Below, in pieces: positions 11,472 through 21,667 of a stretch of 64,000 nt of DNA. Origin of the DNA: DATADW01 sp963733905. GTDB lineage: Bacteria > Actinomycetota > Acidimicrobiia > Spongiisociales > DATADW01. The notes beneath the pieces were generated by a model. The model did not search any database, was not told the DNA's origin, and worked only from the letters and a program-made list of their open reading frames with translations. The first letter of the stretch is position 1. The number at the start of each line of letters is the position of its first letter. The DNA is taken from assembly GCA_963733905.1 (NCBI GenBank), contig CAVTEU010000007.1, positions 310,001 to 374,000 on the forward strand. The letters are read 5' to 3'. The position numbers and the translations under genes were made by a program.

Positions 11472-12136
11472 GGGATACCGCTCGGATAGATGTCTCGTTC
11501 GCCGGTGACCAGTAGGCGCGTTTCCTCGGCGATGTCCACCGCCTGATCGGCCACCCTTTCCAATGCCCGCGCCGCCATGATCATCCGCGTCGCCCATTCC
11601 AGCACGGAGCGGTCCGGCCCGATCGCCACGGCGGCATCAATCGCATCTTTGTAGAAGTCGTCAACCTCGGCGTCGAGCAGCTTGAGTTCCTCGACCGCCG
11701 AATCGTCTCTCGCCGCGAATCCCGCCAGCGAGCGGTCGGTGATGGGGAGCACCGCTTCGCCCATGGCACGGAGCAGCCCCGCCAGCCGAGGGTCGTCGGG
11801 GAGCCCGTCGGTGGCGATCACCATCTTGGCGATGTTCGACGCCTGGTCGCCCATACGCTCCAGCACGACGAGCAGATGGAGAAGCGAGGCGAGCAGCCGA
11901 AGATCGGAGCCCATGGGGCCCTGGGTTGCGGTGAGCACCATCCACTGCCCGTGGAGGTCGAAGTACAACTCGTCGATGACGCGATCGCCCTCCACAACCC
12001 GCTCGGCCCGGGTCCGGTCCCGTTGGTCGAGGGCGGCAACGGCCTCGGCGACCTGGGCCCGCACCTGCTTGCCCATATCGAGCGTGTCCGCTTCGAGCTT
12101 CTCCAGACTGGCGTGGAAGCGCCGGTTTGTGGTCAT
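11468..12136 (-). CDS. phoU: PhoU-like phosphate regulator
   Basis: A 222-residue all-helical protein with two PhoU repeats. Repeat one: FHASLEKLEADTLDMGKQVR with RVVEGDRVIDELYFDLHGQ; then LRLLASLLHLLVVLERMGDQ with the ERMGD(Q/H)-SNIAK signature. Repeat two has ALERVADQAVDIAEE. PhoU proteins bind metals through these E-x3-D motifs and link the Pst phosphate importer to the PhoR kinase, repressing the Pho response; no pst genes are in this window. I start at ATG 12136, which gives the normal family length; the longer open frame upstream is antisense to glgX. It is co-transcribed with the cNMP-binding gene via an ATGA overlap and diverges from glgX. Confidence 0.9.
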   Translation of the reverse strand: MTTNRRFHASLEKLEADTLDMGKQVRAQVAEAVAALDQRDRTRAERVVEGDRVIDELYFDLHGQWMVLTATQGPMGSDLRLLASLLHLLVVLERMGDQASNIAKMVIATDGLPDDPRLAGLLRAMGEAVLPITDRSLAGFAARDDSAVEELKLLDAEVDDFYKDAIDAAVAIGPDRSVLEWATRMIMAARALERVADQAVDIAEETRLLVTGERDIYPSGIP

Positions 12137-12221
12137 CGTGGGTGGTGACTGTATGCGCCCGTTTCCGATTCGGCGGAGCAGTCCGAGGTGGTCGTTACCC
12201 TGTCGGCCCCATCGGGGAGGG

Positions 12222-14330
<2,109 letters not shown>

Positions 14331-14390
14331 CGGAGTCGCCAGTCGGCGTTCTGGCGCTCCCCCTACCCCCTCCGGGGCGACTTGGATGGG

Positions 14391-14418
14391 CCGTCTGCCG
14401 TCCGCCGTCCGCCGTCCT
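14391..14418. repeat. Seven-base tandem repeat (CCGTCYG)x4
   Basis: Four consecutive 7-base units: CCGTCTG, CCGTCCG, CCGTCCG, CCGTCCT. It lies in the gap between the glgX stop and the convergent dehydrogenase. The reverse complement (CGGACGG, CAGACGG) recurs at 53614-53640. Confidence 0.85.
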
Positions 14419-14424
14419 TGCAGG

Positions 14425-15456
14425 TCACCCGAGGCGGTCGGTGTGCTCGGTCCTCTCCTCGCCGTAGATCTCGGGGTTGACCAGGTTGGGTGGTCTTCTC
14501 CCCTCGATCATGGCGCGCAGGTTGTCGACCACCGCCAGGCTCATCGCCTCGCGCGCCTCCACCGTGGCGCTGCCGATGTGAGGGGTGAGGATCACATTGG
14601 GGAAACGGAACAGCTCGGGGCTCGGGGCGGGCTCCCCCACCGGTGGCTCCTGCCAGTAGACGTCCAGTCCGGCTCCGGCGATCTCACCGGCTTCGAGCGC
14701 CGCGATCAGCGCCTGCTCGTCCACGATGCGGCCCCGTGCCGTGTTGACGAAGAAGGCCGACCTCTTCATCAGGCCGAACTGGCGGGCGCCGAACATCAGG
14801 TGGGTCGTCGGGTTGTAGGTGGCCATCACCGACACCACGTCCGACCTGACGAGCAGGTCATCGAGTTCAGGAACCCACTCGACTCCCAGTTCCTGCTCGC
14901 TCGACTCGGGCAACCGGTTGCGCTTGGTGTAGATGATTTCCATCTCGAAGCCGCGCATCCGGCGGACGATCTCGGTCCCGATCGCCCCGAGACCGACCAT
15001 CCCCAGCACCTTGCCGGTCAGCCCCTGGGGTGAGGAATGAGACCGACTGCTCCTGGTGGAACCGGCCGGACCGGACGAATTCGTCGGCCTCGACCAGCCG
15101 CCAAGCGAGCCCGATGATGAGGGCGCAGGTGAGATCGCAGGTTGCCTTGGTGATCACGTGCGGGACCACGGTCACCGGAAGCCCGCGTTTCGTCGCTGCT
15201 TCCACATCCACCACGTTGGGGAAGAGCGCCATGGTGGCGATGCCCTTGAGCCCGAGGTGACGCCGCCATCACCTCTTCGTCTATCGGGTGTATCGCCCAG
15301 CATCCAGATGTAGTCGGCATCCTCGACCCCGGCGAGCAGATCGGGCTTGCTGATCATCCGATCGCTTTCGTGCACCTCGACGTCGGCGATCTCCTCCAGA
15401 GCGCTCCGTCCGACATCCATCACCGGTTGCACCACGAAGACCTTTGGTCTGGCCAC
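14425..15456 (-). CDS. D-2-hydroxyacid dehydrogenase (NAD-dependent), frameshifted
   Basis: About 340 residues of the D-isomer-specific 2-hydroxyacid dehydrogenase family. N-terminal catalytic half: PKVFVVQPVMDVG and VEDADYIWMLG; then VVDVEAATKRGLPVTVVPHV. NAD-binding half: LGMVGLGAIG (G-x-G-x2-G), VNTARGRIVDE with the substrate Arg, and LTPHIGSAT with the catalytic His. Shifts near 15285, 15260 and 15025 each behave as one extra base. I start at GTG 15456, one base after the amidohydrolase stop, since ATG 15501 would overlap that gene by 44 bases. Family substrates include glyoxylate, hydroxypyruvate and phosphonates; here the last gene of an importer/amidohydrolase operon, so it may act on its product (inference). 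Confidence 0.85.
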
Positions 15457-15457
15457 C

Positions 15458-16420
15458 TCAGGCTCCGAACACCCATGCTGCAGTGCCCCGGAGCAGCGCA
15501 TGGCGCTCCTCCTCGCTCAGCTCTTCCATCCGCTCCAGCCGGCCGACCGGGTCGTCAAACGTCATTGGGGCCGGCCAATCGGTGCCGAAGATCACCCGGT
15601 CGGCGCCGACCACATCGATCAGGAACCGCAGGTTGCGCGGCGTGTAGACCACGGTGTCATAGAGGAAGCGCCTCACGTACGAGCTGGGGCGGTCCTGGGT
15701 GGCGCCACGTTCTCCGGGCCAGACATCCCATCCCTTGTCGAGCCGGTCGAGGGCATATGGCACATAGCCGCCGCCGTGGCACAGGCAGATGGTGAGGCGC
15801 GGGTAACGGTCGAGCACTCCCCCGTAGATGAACGAGGCAAACGTGATGGTCCGGTCGACCAGGTTCCCGATCGAGTTGAGCAGGAAGTACTTGGTCGTCC
15901 GGTAGGCGACGACCGTCGGCTGGTACTGGTGCACGAGGAGGAAGACGCCGAGCTCCTCGGCCGCTTCCCACACCGGATCGAAGATCGGGTCGTCGTAGGT
16001 GAGACCGTTGACGTGGTCGTCGACCATGAACCCGGTGAGCCCGAGCTCGACCATCCCACGGGTCATCTCGGCAACCGCCCGCTTCGGGTCCTGCATCGGG
16101 AGGGTGCCGAGACCCATGAACCGCCGGGGGTGATCGCGCACCATCCCGGCGATCTCCTCGTTCGCCTCCCTGGCGATCTGCTCGGTGACCTCGGGCTCCT
16201 GGTGGTACTGGTAGAAGACATCCGTAGGCGAGACGAGCTGGACATCGATCCGCATCTCATCCATGGCCTCGATGCGCCTGGCCACATCCCAGAGGTTGCG
16301 CTCGTTGCCGAGCTCGCCGTCGGCGCTCGTCATCCCGTGCCAGTCGGTGCCATCGACGAGCACCGCCTTCTGGAACCGCTGCAGCGTGCAATGGCAGTGG
16401 ACGTCGATGATCCGACTCAT
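15458..16420 (-). CDS. Amidohydrolase-2 (ACMSD-like) metal-dependent hydrolase/decarboxylase
   Basis: A 320-residue TIM-barrel of the aminocarboxymuconate-semialdehyde-decarboxylase superfamily, intact. The metal site is visible: HCHC near residue 8-11 after IIDVH, a central VHQYQP, the CHGGGY segment, and FGTDWPAP with the catalytic Asp near residue 285. Members decarboxylate or hydrate aromatic-acid ring-cleavage products and gamma-resorcylate-type acids. ATG 16420 has an AGGGGAG site six bases upstream. It is 11 bases after the Dabb gene and in line with the ABC importer, so a substrate taken up by that importer is the likely target (inference). Confidence 0.88.
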   Translation of the reverse strand: MSRIIDVHCHCTLQRFQKAVLVDGTDWHGMTSADGELGNERNLWDVARRIEAMDEMRIDVQLVSPTDVFYQYHQEPEVTEQIAREANEEIAGMVRDHPRRFMGLGTLPMQDPKRAVAEMTRGMVELGLTGFMVDDHVNGLTYDDPIFDPVWEAAEELGVFLLVHQYQPTVVAYRTTKYFLLNSIGNLVDRTITFASFIYGGVLDRYPRLTICLCHGGGYVPYALDRLDKGWDVWPGERGATQDRPSSYVRRFLYDTVVYTPRNLRFLIDVVGADRVIFGTDWPAPMTFDDPVGRLERMEELSEEERHALLRGTAAWVFGA

Positions 16421-16431
16421 CGAGGCTCCCC

Positions 16432-17127
16432 TCAGTGCCCGTGCATCATGTGGGTGATCCGGGCGGTCCACTCGTGCTTGGTGGCCGCGGAGACGACCCG
16501 CATCGCCTCCTGGTACGCCTCCGAGGCCAGGAGCCGCTCCGCCGCCTCGGCGTCGGGCAGTTGGACATCGAGGATCCAGTCGAAGTCGGTCTTCAGCGAT
16601 CCCACCCCGGTCCCGATGGTCACCCGCTCCACACCGTCGGCGTCCTTCGAGCCGGCGCACCGCATCGATGGCGGCGCTCTTGGCGTCCTCGGCGACCTCG
16701 TCCCTCCACACGAACATGGCGGCGTGACGTACTGCCCCGGCGTTATCAGGGGGACATCGCCGTCGTACCACCAGTCGACCCGCGCCGTCAGCTCCCCCTG
16801 CGAGACCTCGGCGTTGTACACCGCCACCTCGTGGTGGACGTCGTCCTTGTTGTAGGCCTCGAGCCCTGCCTCGTCGGCGAAGTCGAGGTGGAGCGCCACG
16901 TCGAAGCTCGACGGAGGGCCGGTGGCGGCGGCGCGCCAGCGGGGCGTCCTGTCCCACGGTTTGGTGTCGTAGAGGTGGAGCGACCCCCCGAAGAGGTCGG
17001 AGCCGAAGTCGATGGCAACCGGCCCGGCGGCGGTGAACCGCATGTAGGCCGACCCCATCTGCATCCGCTTCATCTCCTCGGGCCCGTTGCCCGGTCTGAG
17101 CAGGAAAAGGGCGGAGTGTCTCAGCAC
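16432..17127 (-). CDS. Dabb (stress-responsive A/B-barrel) two-domain protein, frameshifted
   Basis: About 230 residues: an N-terminal EthD/Dabb-like ferredoxin fold (LRHSALFLLRPGNGPEEMKR, FDVALHLDFADEAGLEAYN) and a second copy (RHAAMFVWRDEVAEDAKSAA, DFDWILDVQLPDAEAAERLL). The start of the second copy lies in another frame between ~16745 and ~16655; a pair of compensating shifts keeps the reading open on both sides. That pattern is good evidence of sequence error. Dabb domains bind small aromatic or polyketide-like ligands; no reaction can be assigned. It follows the ABC ATPase by 46 bases in the same operon. Confidence 0.8.
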   Translation of the reverse strand: MLRHSALFLLRPGNGPEEMKRMQMGSAYMRFTAAGPVAIDFGSDLFGGSLHLYDTKPWDRTPRWRAAATGPPSSFDVALHLDFADEAGLEAYNKDDVHHEVAVYNAEVSQGELTARVDWWYDGDVPLITPGQYVTPPCSCGGTRSPRTPRAPPSMRCAGSKDADGVERVTIGTGVGSLKTDFDWILDVQLPDAEAAERLLASEAYQEAMRVVSAATKHEWTARITHMMHGH

Positions 17128-17173
17128 GTGGTTCCTCCTCGTGTTGAATCGATCGGTGGCGACGCGGCGCGGT

Positions 17174-17935
17174 TCACGCCTCGACCATCGGCGCTTCCAT
17201 CTCCTCGAAGAGCTCGAGGATCTCTGCCTGCAGGATCGCCACGGCGCGATCGGTCTGGAGCCGGGGGAAAGGAAGGTCGATGGTCAGGTCGCGGAACACG
17301 ACACCCTGGCTGCTCATCATGATGACCCGGCTCGACAACAGGACCGCTTCCATCACGTCGTGGGTCACGAAGAGGACCGTGGACTTCGTGGCGAGCCACA
17401 ATCGCTGCAGCTCGGCGCGCAGATCGCGTGCCGTGATGGCGTCGAGATGGCTGAACGGCTCGTCCATGAGCAGCAGATCCGGCTCGATCGACAGCGCCCT
17501 GGCGATACCCACCCGCTGCTGCATCCCACCCGATAGCTGGCCGGGATACATGCCGCCGCTGCCCTCGAGATTGACCAGCGACAGGAAACGCTTCCCGTGC
17601 TCGCTCCGCTCTTCGTTCGACCCTTCGTCGAGCACATACTCCATGTTCTGCAGAACCGTCTTCCAGGGCAGGAGACGGGGGTCCTGGAAGACGTAGCCGA
17701 TGCGCGCCTCGCCCTCGTTGCGACCGATCACCTGGAGGGTGCCGCCACTTGGCCGCTCGATCCCGGAGACCATGTTGAGGAAAGTGGTCTTGCCGCACCC
17801 CGACGGCCCCACCAGGGTCACGAAGGTGTGCCCCTCGGCCTGGAAGCTGATGTTGCGCAGCGCCACAACTGGTTCCTGGCCCGCCCGGGTGGGAGCGAAG
17901 ACCTTTTTCACCTCTTGGGCGATCAGCCGCGCCAA
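17174..17935 (-). CDS. ABC transporter ATP-binding protein, NitT/TauT (SsuB/TauB) type
   Basis: A 253-residue ATPase powering the adjacent permeases. Walker A GPSGCGKTT near residue 43, Q-loop VFQDPRLLPW with the P-W motif typical of the nitrate/taurine family, signature LSGGMQQR near 133, Walker B LLLMDEPFSHLD near 153, and switch His in FVTHDVMEA. Family members import nitrate, taurine, alkanesulfonates, riboflavin or pyrimidine precursors. It is 13 bases downstream of the permease gene. Intact. Confidence 0.92.
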   Translation of the reverse strand: MARLIAQEVKKVFAPTRAGQEPVVALRNISFQAEGHTFVTLVGPSGCGKTTFLNMVSGIERPSGGTLQVIGRNEGEARIGYVFQDPRLLPWKTVLQNMEYVLDEGSNEERSEHGKRFLSLVNLEGSGGMYPGQLSGGMQQRVGIARALSIEPDLLLMDEPFSHLDAITARDLRAELQRLWLATKSTVLFVTHDVMEAVLLSSRVIMMSSQGVVFRDLTIDLPFPRLQTDRAVAILQAEILELFEEMEAPMVEA

Positions 17936-17948
17936 GCGCCACCTCCCG

Positions 17949-18779
17949 TCATGCCGACCACTCCTGTCCTCCCACCCTCCAGGCGCGCGCCCGATGCACC
18001 ACGCGGTCCATCACCAGGCGGTCGAAGGCCAGGATGATGACCATCATCACCACTCCCCACGCCATCATCCCCTCGAAGCTGCGGGCGTCGTACCAGAAGT
18101 GGGCGCGGAACCCGACCCCCTGGTCGTTGCCGAACCACTCGGTGAGCAGCACCGCACCCCACGCCGCAAGCACCGCCGATCGGAACCCGGCAGCGATGTA
18201 CTCCATCATCGAAGGGATCACCAGCCAGCGGACCTGGCGCCTGGTGGACACCCGGTAGGCATCGGACATCGAGAGCAGCTTGCCGGGGGTGGCCGTCGCC
18301 CCTTGATAGGTGGACACCACCAGTTGCGGTGTCGCCGAGACGATGGCAACGAAGATCGGGCCGATGTTGCTGAATCCCCACCACATGACCGCAAGCAGCG
18401 CCCAGATGAACGCCGGCAGGGTGATCCCCACGAGGACCAGGTCGGCGAGGAAGTAGCGGACCCGCCACCAGCGCGCCATCGCCACCCCGGTTGCCGTCCC
18501 GAGCAACAACACCACCGTCAGAGCGATCGTCACCCGGACCAAGCTGATCCCGATATTGGGGAACACCTCGCCCCGTTGGAACTCCTCGATGAGGAAACCA
18601 AAAGTGGCCACCGGCGTCGGGATGTCGGCGAAGACGGTCCCCGCCAGCTGCCACATCAAGAGGAAGAGGATCCGGGCCGTCCAGCGAGCGGCACGATCCG
18701 AGGTGAGCCAGTGGTACCAGGGCCGGGGCTCGGGCTCGAGGGCGAGTTCGGGGTGGTCGGCGACCGTGGCGCTGGTCAC
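17949..18779 (-). CDS. ABC transporter permease, NitT/TauT type (second permease)
   Basis: A 276-residue inner-membrane protein with about six hydrophobic helices (WTARILFLLMWQLAGTVFAD, TIALTVVLLLGTATGVAMAR, LPAFIWALLAVMWWG, AWGVVMMVIILAFDR). The EAA-type cytoplasmic loop is visible as DAYRVSTRRQVRWLVIPSMM. Start ATG 18779 overlaps the preceding permease stop as ATGA, so the two permeases are coupled and probably form a heterodimer. Two different permeases are unusual for the family, where one homodimer is common, but occur in some riboflavin/pyrimidine importers. Confidence 0.9.
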   Translation of the reverse strand: MTSATVADHPELALEPEPRPWYHWLTSDRAARWTARILFLLMWQLAGTVFADIPTPVATFGFLIEEFQRGEVFPNIGISLVRVTIALTVVLLLGTATGVAMARWWRVRYFLADLVLVGITLPAFIWALLAVMWWGFSNIGPIFVAIVSATPQLVVSTYQGATATPGKLLSMSDAYRVSTRRQVRWLVIPSMMEYIAAGFRSAVLAAWGAVLLTEWFGNDQGVGFRAHFWYDARSFEGMMAWGVVMMVIILAFDRLVMDRVVHRARAWRVGGQEWSA

Positions 18780-19621
18780 GTCCTGGCGCCCTTCGCCCCT
18801 GCCGGATCACGCCATGCGAATACCCGGCGCTCGGCCGGGGCGATGAGGAAGCGCTCCACGGCGATCACGAAGATCACGAAGAAGAACATCCACGCCAGGG
18901 CGGTGACCACCGAGAAGATCTGGAATGCCTTCTCCAACTGGTATCCGACCCCCAGATACCCGCCAAAGGTCTCGGCCAGGGCGGCCAGCTTCCATGAGTT
19001 GGCGAAGGAGACCCGGCCGCTGGCGAAGAGGAAGGGGACCACCGAGGGGAAGACGATCGCCCGGGCCGTCTGGCGTGATGACCTCCGGAAGGAGCGGCTC
19101 ATGGCGAGCAGTCCCCGGTCCACCGATTCCACCCCTGCGGCCACGTTGAGGGCGATCCCGGTGAAAGCCTCCAGGGCGACCACGAAGGCAGGACCCCAAG
19201 GACTGATCCCAAAGACGATCAAGGCGATCACCGCGTAGACCAGCAGCGGCACGTTGGCGAACAGGTAGACGAAGTCGTGGAAGAAGGCGCGGGCGTAGCG
19301 GTAACGGCCCATCGCCAGCCCGATCGGGATGCCGATGGCCAGCGCCATCGCCCACCCCGCCATCGTCTTGACAAAGCTCGCCCCGAAGTTGATGAACACT
19401 TCGCCGGTGATCACCAGGCTCCACATCTCGGCAGCCACCGCCCATGGCGAAGGGAGCACGTATGGCTCGAAGACGAATGCCGAGAAGAGAGCCCAGAAAC
19501 CGATGAAGGCAACCATCCCGAGCACCGACCAGAGCACCCGGTCGCGCGAGCGCCGGCCCGCCACCAGTGTGTCGATGGCCTCCTGTTCGATCTCCTCGAG
19601 GCTCTTCTCGACGGTTGTCAT
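18776..19621 (-). CDS. ABC transporter permease, NitT/TauT type (first permease)
   Basis: A 281-residue membrane protein with about six helices (WSVLGMVAFIGFWALFSAFV, WAMALAIGIPIGLAMGRYRY, LVYAVIALIVFGISPWGPAF, AWMFFFVIFVIAVERFL). The EAA loop is SRSFRRSSRQTARAIVFPSV. The N-terminal ~25 residues are acidic and cytoplasmic. It follows the binding-protein gene by 89 bases and overlaps the next permease by four bases. Intact. Confidence 0.9.
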   Translation of the reverse strand: MTTVEKSLEEIEQEAIDTLVAGRRSRDRVLWSVLGMVAFIGFWALFSAFVFEPYVLPSPWAVAAEMWSLVITGEVFINFGASFVKTMAGWAMALAIGIPIGLAMGRYRYARAFFHDFVYLFANVPLLVYAVIALIVFGISPWGPAFVVALEAFTGIALNVAAGVESVDRGLLAMSRSFRRSSRQTARAIVFPSVVPFLFASGRVSFANSWKLAALAETFGGYLGVGYQLEKAFQIFSVVTALAWMFFFVIFVIAVERFLIAPAERRVFAWRDPAGAKGART

Positions 19622-19710
19622 GGCCTCCTACGGGCTATCAGGCTCGAGGCACCACCCGATGGCCCGCCGCGTCGGGACAGTCCCCGAAATCGGCTTCCCG
19701 CACCAGGCTG

Positions 19711-20782
19711 TCAGGTGCCTTCGGGGCACGGAGAGTCATCGGCCGGCTCCATCGGCTCGTGGCGGGGAAACTCGGCGTCCTCGGCGACGATCCCGGCCTC
19801 CTGCACCAGGTCGAAGACGGGCTCCTCCCCCTCGATCCACTCCTCGGTCAGGTAGGGGCTCTCGACGAACCAGTCGAAGGTGTTGGCGAAGTAGTCCTTC
19901 ATGAACTGCGCCTGCGACTCGTCGTCCACCGCGAAATGCTGCGGGTAGGTGTCGATGATCTCGTCGCGGTGCTCCGCCCACTGCACCATGGCGCAGTCCC
20001 ACACCTCGAGGAAGAAGGCAGCCGCTTCGGGGTTGGCGTCGAACCATGCCTCCCGCGAGACGAATGCGTTGGAGAGAACGCCCTCGTGCCCCGGCACGAT
20101 GTTCTCGCCGTAGAGCTGCGAAGCCGACTTGCCGTCGTACATCACGGTCAGGTCGCCCGACGCCATCGCCGGGATCACCTGGGTGGGATCGAGGATCCCG
20201 GCGCACGCCTCACCCTCCTTCAGCAGCGTGGGGATCACCTGGTAGTCGGCGGTGACGATCCCGAGGTCGTCCGAGCCCTCGGCGAGCTCCCTGCCATCGA
20301 GCTCGTTGATCAACGAGGCCCAGATGATGGTGTTGCCGGTGACCGACTCGCTGGCGATCCGGCATCCTTCGGGAAGGTCCGATGCCGTCTGGTACGAGGG
20401 GTCGGCGGTGACCAGAACGTCCTTGTTCATGTTGAACTGACCGAACGTCGACCGTGTCGATCCCCTGCTCTTCGAGCAGAGGCGTCTCGTAGGTGCCGGT
20501 CGAGATGACGTCGGCGTGCCCGCCGGCGAAGGTGGCGAACTCGTCCCACGTCGCAAGCTGGAGGATCCGGAAGCCGGACTCCTGCTCCATCGTCTCGAGG
20601 ATCCCCTGGTCCTTCATCCAGTCCCACGCCGGATCGGGGGCGAAGGTGAACCGGATGACGTCGGATTCCTCCCCTGCGGCCCCGCCGGACACGGTCGTTT
20701 CGGTTCCGCCGGTCTGGCCACCGCAGGCCGCCGCCACCAGCGCCAAGAGGGCGACCATGGCCGTCAGAGTTCTCCGGGACAT
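19711..20782 (-). CDS. ABC substrate-binding lipoprotein, NitT/TauT type, frameshifted
   Basis: About 356 residues. A lipoprotein signal with lipobox LVAAACGG precedes the binding domain: FTFAPDPAWDWMKDQGILE, ATWDEFATFAGGHADVISTG, then GCRIASESVTGNTIIWASLI. One extra base near 20447 splits VD from FGQFNMNKDVLVTA. It belongs to the ABC importer with the two permeases and the ATPase downstream. The ligand is unknown. A GGGAGGT ribosome site lies five bases before ATG 20782. It heads the operon that ends in the amidohydrolase and dehydrogenase. A TATAGA hexamer about 45 bases upstream (minus strand) could be a -10 box. Confidence 0.87.
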
Positions 20783-20839
20783 CCTGACCTCCCGTGGAAT
20801 TCGGTCCGATCCGGCACTCTATAGGATGTTAGGAGCCGA

Positions 20840-20875
20840 CGCTGAGAACGTGTGTGTACGATTGTCAGCGTTTTT
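20840..20875 (+). terminator. Hairpin with T-run in the 20.8 kb intergenic gap
   Basis: CGCTGA (20840-20845) pairs with TCAGCG (20865-20870) and is followed by TTTTT on the plus strand. This has the form of a factor-independent terminator for plus-direction reading, yet both flanking genes are on the minus strand. It may instead be an operator or mRNA stem between the coiled-coil gene and the importer operon. The six-base stem with a 19-base loop is weak. Confidence 0.3.
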
Positions 20876-20896
20876 CTACGTTCTATGGGATCGCTG

Positions 20897-21667
20897 CTAC
20901 TCGGCGGGAAGCGACTCCCGCAGACTGCGCTCGATCTCGACCAACCCGTCGAGATAGCTGTCCAGGTCCTCTCTGAGCACCTTGACCTGCTCGGAAGCCC
21001 GCTGCTCCGCTCCACTCCCCGGTGCGCCCAGCGCCAGCCCAGCGGTCTTGACCGCCAGCGTGTCGATCCCGGTGATCGTGCTCGCCACCTGGGCCAACGT
21101 CTCGTTGCGCCGCCGCCGCACCGTCTCCACCACCTCCAGTTGCTCGCGCAGCTCGGCGGCCACCGCCGACTGGGGGTCGATCGCCTCGAGACGCTGGTCG
21201 AGGCCCTGGGCGCCGACCGTGTCGAGGAACTCGTCGGCCTTCTGCGACCACAACACCGAGTCGTATAGCTGACGGCAGACGTCGTCGACCCGGACCTTCA
21301 TCCCGGCGATCCCGGTGTCGCCCGGGAGGTCACTGGTGGCTTCTCCCAACCGGTCGCGTGCCGCCAGCGCCGACGCCATGTAGCGGAGGTGCTCCTCGTC
21401 GAGCACGCTGAGGTCGCGGTCGAACTGCGGCGCCAGGAGCGAACCGACCAGCTTGGGGTCGCGGAGGTGGAGGATCACCGATGTGATCCATGCCGCGATC
21501 CCGGCGCCGATCGCCCAGGGCAGAGTCACCAGACCCGTCAACAGCCCGAGCGCAGCGAGCGCACCCCCGGTGACCAGGCCGGCGGGAGAAACGGTCGCCT
21601 TGGCCAGGATCCTCCCCCGGCGAACCCGGGGGTCGTTGCGGAAGACGGTGGAGAAGCGCTCGCTCAA
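20897..21667 (-). CDS. Membrane coiled-coil protein linked to the VWA lipoprotein
   Basis: About 256 residues. Two adjacent hydrophobic stretches near residues 25-65 (AGLVTGGALAALGLLTGLVT, AIGAGIAAWITSVILHL) form a membrane hairpin, followed by a long helical, coiled-coil-like C-terminus (RLEAIDPQSAVAAELREQLE, QVKVLREDLDSYLDGLVEIE). The gene reads through in frame from the VWA lipoprotein only because of a shift there. Its own start is probably TTG 21667, overlapping the VWA stop as TTGA. I do not recognise a named family. Its place after the VWA gene suggests a structural or scaffolding partner. Confidence 0.65.
   Translation of the reverse strand: MSERFSTVFRNDPRVRRGRILAKATVSPAGLVTGGALAALGLLTGLVTLPWAIGAGIAAWITSVILHLRDPKLVGSLLAPQFDRDLSVLDEEHLRYMASALAARDRLGEATSDLPGDTGIAGMKVRVDDVCRQLYDSVLWSQKADEFLDTVGAQGLDQRLEAIDPQSAVAAELREQLEVVETVRRRRNETLAQVASTITGIDTLAVKTAGLALGAPGSGAEQRASEQVKVLREDLDSYLDGLVEIERSLRESLPAE

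Noticed and set aside
17700..19238. A 512-residue plus-strand reading frame
   Set aside because: It is the antisense shadow of the ABC ATPase and two permease genes; composition is His/Arg/Pro-rich without recognisable domains.
20840..20875. Terminator of a plus-strand transcript
   Set aside because: Hairpin plus T-run fits the form, but no plus-strand gene precedes it. Kept only as a low-confidence feature.
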